DNA of 8,104 bases. Source: Spirochaetales bacterium. Its GTDB lineage: Bacteria > Spirochaetota > Spirochaetia > SZUA-6 > DRHE01. The stretch's first letter is position 1. The number at the start of each line of letters is the position of its first letter. The DNA is taken from positions 1 through 8,104 of the forward strand of contig DRHE01000048.1 in the NCBI GenBank assembly GCA_011049745.1. The letters are read 5' to 3'. Shown here in pieces: positions 6,748 to 8,104 of this stretch. The notes below the pieces were generated by a model. That model searched no databases. It saw nothing but the letters and a program-made list of their open reading frames with translations, and was not told where the DNA came from. The translations under genes and the position numbers were made by a program.

Positions 6748-7644
6748 TTAGAGATTATCCATCATCCTTCTGGCTGCACGCCCGTATTCGGAAGAGTTGT
6801 TGATCTCATAGGCGGCTTCGAGATTGCTGATTGCGTCCCGCCGGTTTTCAAGTCTCTGATTACATAATGCCGAAAGAAAGTAAATAAGCTGGGTTGTTTC
6901 ACTGCGGTCAGGTTTTTTGAGGTATTGATCGAAAAGCAGCAGCGCCTTTTTGTAAGCCAGACCCTCAATTAGCAATTTGCCCTTGAGCAGCACATAATCA
7001 CTATAATAGGGAGTTGATGATTCAGTTTTCATGTTGGTAAGCATGAGCAGTGCCGGAGCGCTTTTCCCCTCCAGAGCATAAGCCGAAGCAATATAGAAGT
7101 TGTATTCCTCTTTTTCCTCATCGCTGAAGGAATAATCGGCGCCCTCCTGCAGCACTTCTCTGGCTTCTTTATAGTCACCGGTGCGGATAAGCTCTTTTCC
7201 CTGTTCAAGATACTCTTCACCCTCCTCCACCCAGGTAAGTTCTTCATCCCCGGCGGCAGCTCCCCTGACGCCCATAACAGCAGTGCCTTGCTGTTGATCG
7301 GGTGAAATAAGTCTAGCCAATTTGGAGTTGACCAGGCTGCTGATATTCCAGGCAGCCACCTCCCGCCCTGAAGTGAGCAGGTTTTTAATGCTGAAAGTGC
7401 CGTCTTGATTCAGGGTAATAGTGATTGCGCCGGCTGAAAGCTCAGCCAGGCCGTTATCGGAGAGGCGGAGGTAGGAATTCTGAGGGATGGTGTCACCTAT
7501 ATCCACCTCTATCCAGTTTGAACCTTGACCAACTTCAAGAATGCCCTCAAGGTATTCCACCATGAGGTCTTCTGCATATAGCGGCAGCAGAGTTGCTGAG
7601 ACCAGGAATATTACTAATAAACTTGTTCTTATAAATAGTTTCAT
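6748..7644 (-). CDS. Exported FecR-like domain / TPR-repeat protein
   Basis: Using the ATG at 7644, the protein has 298 residues. Residues 1-24 are a signal peptide (Lys2, Arg6, hydrophobic core, cleavage after PLYA) with no lipobox Cys, so it is probably periplasmic. Residues 27-95 look like a FecR-type beta domain (GQGSNWIEVDIGDTI, then LRLSDNGLAELS), and MGVRGAA (124-130) recalls the GVRGT motif of FecR-like proteins. From about 143 on, helix pairs such as GKELIRTGDYKEAREVLQEGADY form tetratricopeptide-like repeats to the C-terminus, suggesting a protein-interaction scaffold. There is no membrane helix as in a true FecR anti-sigma regulator and no sigma gene nearby, so iron regulation should not be assumed. 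An in-frame ATG at 7662 is rejected because AGGAG falls between it and the chosen start. The first part is duplicated in inverted form at the window end. Confidence 0.75.
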   Translation of the reverse strand: MKLFIRTSLLVIFLVSATLLPLYAEDLMVEYLEGILEVGQGSNWIEVDIGDTIPQNSYLRLSDNGLAELSAGAITITLNQDGTFSIKNLLTSGREVAAWNISSLVNSKLARLISPDQQQGTAVMGVRGAAAGDEELTWVEEGEEYLEQGKELIRTGDYKEAREVLQEGADYSFSDEEKEEYNFYIASAYALEGKSAPALLMLTNMKTESSTPYYSDYVLLKGKLLIEGLAYKKALLLFDQYLKKPDRSETTQLIYFLSALCNQRLENRRDAISNLEAAYEINNSSEYGRAARRMMDNL

Positions 7645-7656
7645 TTCTTTGCTCCT
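7569..7656 (-). repeat. Inverted repeat, left arm (88 bases, perfect)
   Basis: Read on the minus strand, this segment is identical over all 88 bases to 8017-8104 on the plus strand. It covers the ribosome site, the start codon and the first 25 codons (plus one base of the next) of the FecR-like gene. Identity stops abruptly at 7656/7657 (C before AGGAG here, G in the other arm). The inner end could extend further because the other arm runs off the window. Confidence 0.95.
7652..7656 (-). promoter_or_regulatory. Ribosome binding site fixing the FecR-like start
   Basis: AGGAG on the minus strand is seven bases upstream of the ATG at 7644 and immediately downstream of the alternative ATG at 7662. 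It therefore selects the shorter form, which begins directly with a signal peptide. It is also the outer edge of the inverted repeat. Confidence 0.65.
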
Positions 7657-7694
7657 GTTCAATGAGAAGTATATGCCATTTCCATTTTATTTTC

Positions 7695-7722
7695 TATATA
7701 AAGAGTACGTTTATAGGATCAA
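7695..7722 (-). promoter_or_regulatory. Candidate promoter of the FecR-like gene
   Basis: On the minus strand TTGATC (7717-7722) and TATATA (7695-7700) are separated by 16 bases, giving a reasonable sigma70-type promoter about 50 bases upstream of the start codon. The surroundings are AT-rich. An alternative -10, TATACT at 7668-7673, lacks a good -35. Confidence 0.4.
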
Positions 7723-7798
7723 TTCTAAAATCGCGTTTTTACCACTGAGCCAGCGACCGATTGATCGACTATTTAAATGATAAATTTTTTCCCCCACA

Positions 7799-7827
7799 TT
7801 GTAAAGTACGCCAAAACGTGATATACT
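7799..7827 (+). promoter_or_regulatory. Extended -10 promoter of the secreted-protein gene
   Basis: TTGTAA (7799-7804), a 17-base spacer and TATACT (7822-7827) preceded by TG at 7819-7820 make an extended -10 sigma70-type promoter. The predicted start near 7834 leaves a leader of about 55 bases before the ATG at 7890. The in-frame ATG at 7830 would be at or before the transcript start and has no ribosome site, which further supports the start at 7890. Confidence 0.6.
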
Positions 7828-7889
7828 TTATGAATAAGGTAATACTAGTTAAGTCAGGCAAGAAAATCACCCATTCCCGGGGGTCAAGA

Positions 7890-8104
7890 ATGAAGAAAAA
7901 CGTCATTTTTTTTATCATTGTTTTTATTATTATCGGTGTATCTGTTAATGCCCAAATAATCGATCTTTTCAGCTTTGAACTCAAACCGCAGGTCTCGATT
8001 CCCGCTTTTGGGAGCGAGGAGCAAAGAAATGAAACTATTTATAAGAACAAGTTTATTAGTAATATTCCTGGTCTCAGCAACTCTGCTGCCGCTATATGCA
8101 GAAG
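7890..8104 (+). CDS. 5' end of a secreted or outer-membrane protein gene, joined to the inverted repeat (partial, runs off window)
   Basis: The ATG at 7890 follows a GGGGG run (7879-7883) and the extended -10 promoter. The first residues are a clear signal peptide: basic MKKN, a hydrophobic core rich in Ile/Val/Phe, and cleavage after SVNA (residue 21). The mature start, QIIDLFSFELKPQVSIPAFGS, recalls the first strand of small beta-barrel outer-membrane proteins, though this is only a resemblance. From base 8017 the frame runs through the copied signal region of the FecR-like gene in a different frame, giving an uninformative tail (about NETIYKNKFISNIPGLSNSA). Thus about 42 codons look genuine and the rest is either junction artefact or a true gene disruption. 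The frame stays open to base 8104. Confidence 0.5.
   Translation, partial: MKKNVIFFIIVFIIIGVSVNAQIIDLFSFELKPQVSIPAFGSEEQRNETIYKNKFISNIPGLSNSAAAICR
8017..8104 (+). repeat. Inverted repeat, right arm (88 bases, perfect, reaches window end)
   Basis: This segment is identical to the reverse complement of 7569-7656, with no mismatch. It begins exactly at the AGGAG ribosome site and stops only because the window ends, so the true arm may be longer. The two arms flank 360 bases (7657-8016) containing both divergent promoters and the start of the secreted-protein gene. Confidence 0.95.
8029..8104 (+). CDS. Second copy of the FecR-like gene's signal peptide (partial, possibly artefactual)
   Basis: The ATG at 8029, with AGGAG seven bases upstream, opens a frame encoding the same signal peptide as the FecR-like protein (MKLFIRTSLL to PLYAE), running off the window after 25 codons. 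Complete nucleotide identity, including the ribosome site, points to a very recent inverted duplication or to a chimeric contig end rather than an old paralogue. Confidence 0.35.
   Translation, partial: MKLFIRTSLLVIFLVSATLLPLYAE

Noticed and set aside
7541..7780. Plus-strand open frame across the FecR-like start region
   Set aside because: It is antisense to the signal-peptide codons, crosses the promoter region, and has no ribosome site or protein character.
7866..7884. Possible hairpin (ACCC...GGGT around CCCGGG) hiding the ribosome site of the 7890 gene
   Set aside because: The pairing is only about four bases and there is no conserved aptamer-like structure upstream, so a riboswitch is not supported.

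Overview
The window carries a bacterial chromosomal segment of medium GC content (around half). It is most likely from a spirochaete (Spirochaetota), possibly an uncultured one. That assignment is an inference from gene style: an Hsp70-substrate-domain/LysM membrane protein, a lipoprotein lytic transglycosylase with a relaxed LINC lipobox, and an exported FecR-like/TPR protein. No rRNA or other marker gene confirms it.

Bases 1-6039 form a tight plus-strand, cell-envelope and division cluster. First comes a possible 3' end of an upstream gene. It is followed by a single-pass membrane protein joining a cytoplasmic DnaK-type substrate-binding domain to a periplasmic LysM domain, then a lipoprotein lytic transglycosylase whose start lies inside the preceding gene. 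Undecaprenyl-diphosphatase (uppP) and a compact FtsK/SpoIIIE DNA translocase complete the run. Together these act on peptidoglycan binding, peptidoglycan cleavage, lipid-carrier recycling and chromosome clearance at division. Three of the four complete genes start with TTG. Apart from 44 bases before ftsK, the genes overlap or nearly touch, so they are probably one transcription unit.

Bases 6055-6654 on the minus strand hold a DUF433 antitoxin-like gene followed with no gap (TAAATG) by a DUF5615 PIN-like toxin gene, convergent with ftsK. This looks like an accessory toxin-antitoxin module. Upstream of it, also on the minus strand, is an exported FecR-like/TPR protein (6748-7644).

Bases 7657-7889 are a divergent intergenic region with a good plus-strand promoter and a plausible minus-strand one. 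The plus promoter leads to the 5' end of a secreted or outer-membrane protein gene (start 7890). Its natural sequence seems to end at 8016, where an exact 88-base inverted copy of the ribosome-binding site and signal-peptide region of the FecR-like gene begins and runs to the last base. This perfect inverted repeat (7569-7656 versus 8017-8104, 360-base spacer) is the most striking feature. It is either an inverted chimera or assembly fold-back at the end of a contig, or a real inverted duplication that could make the intervening promoter segment invertible. The first explanation is the more likely.
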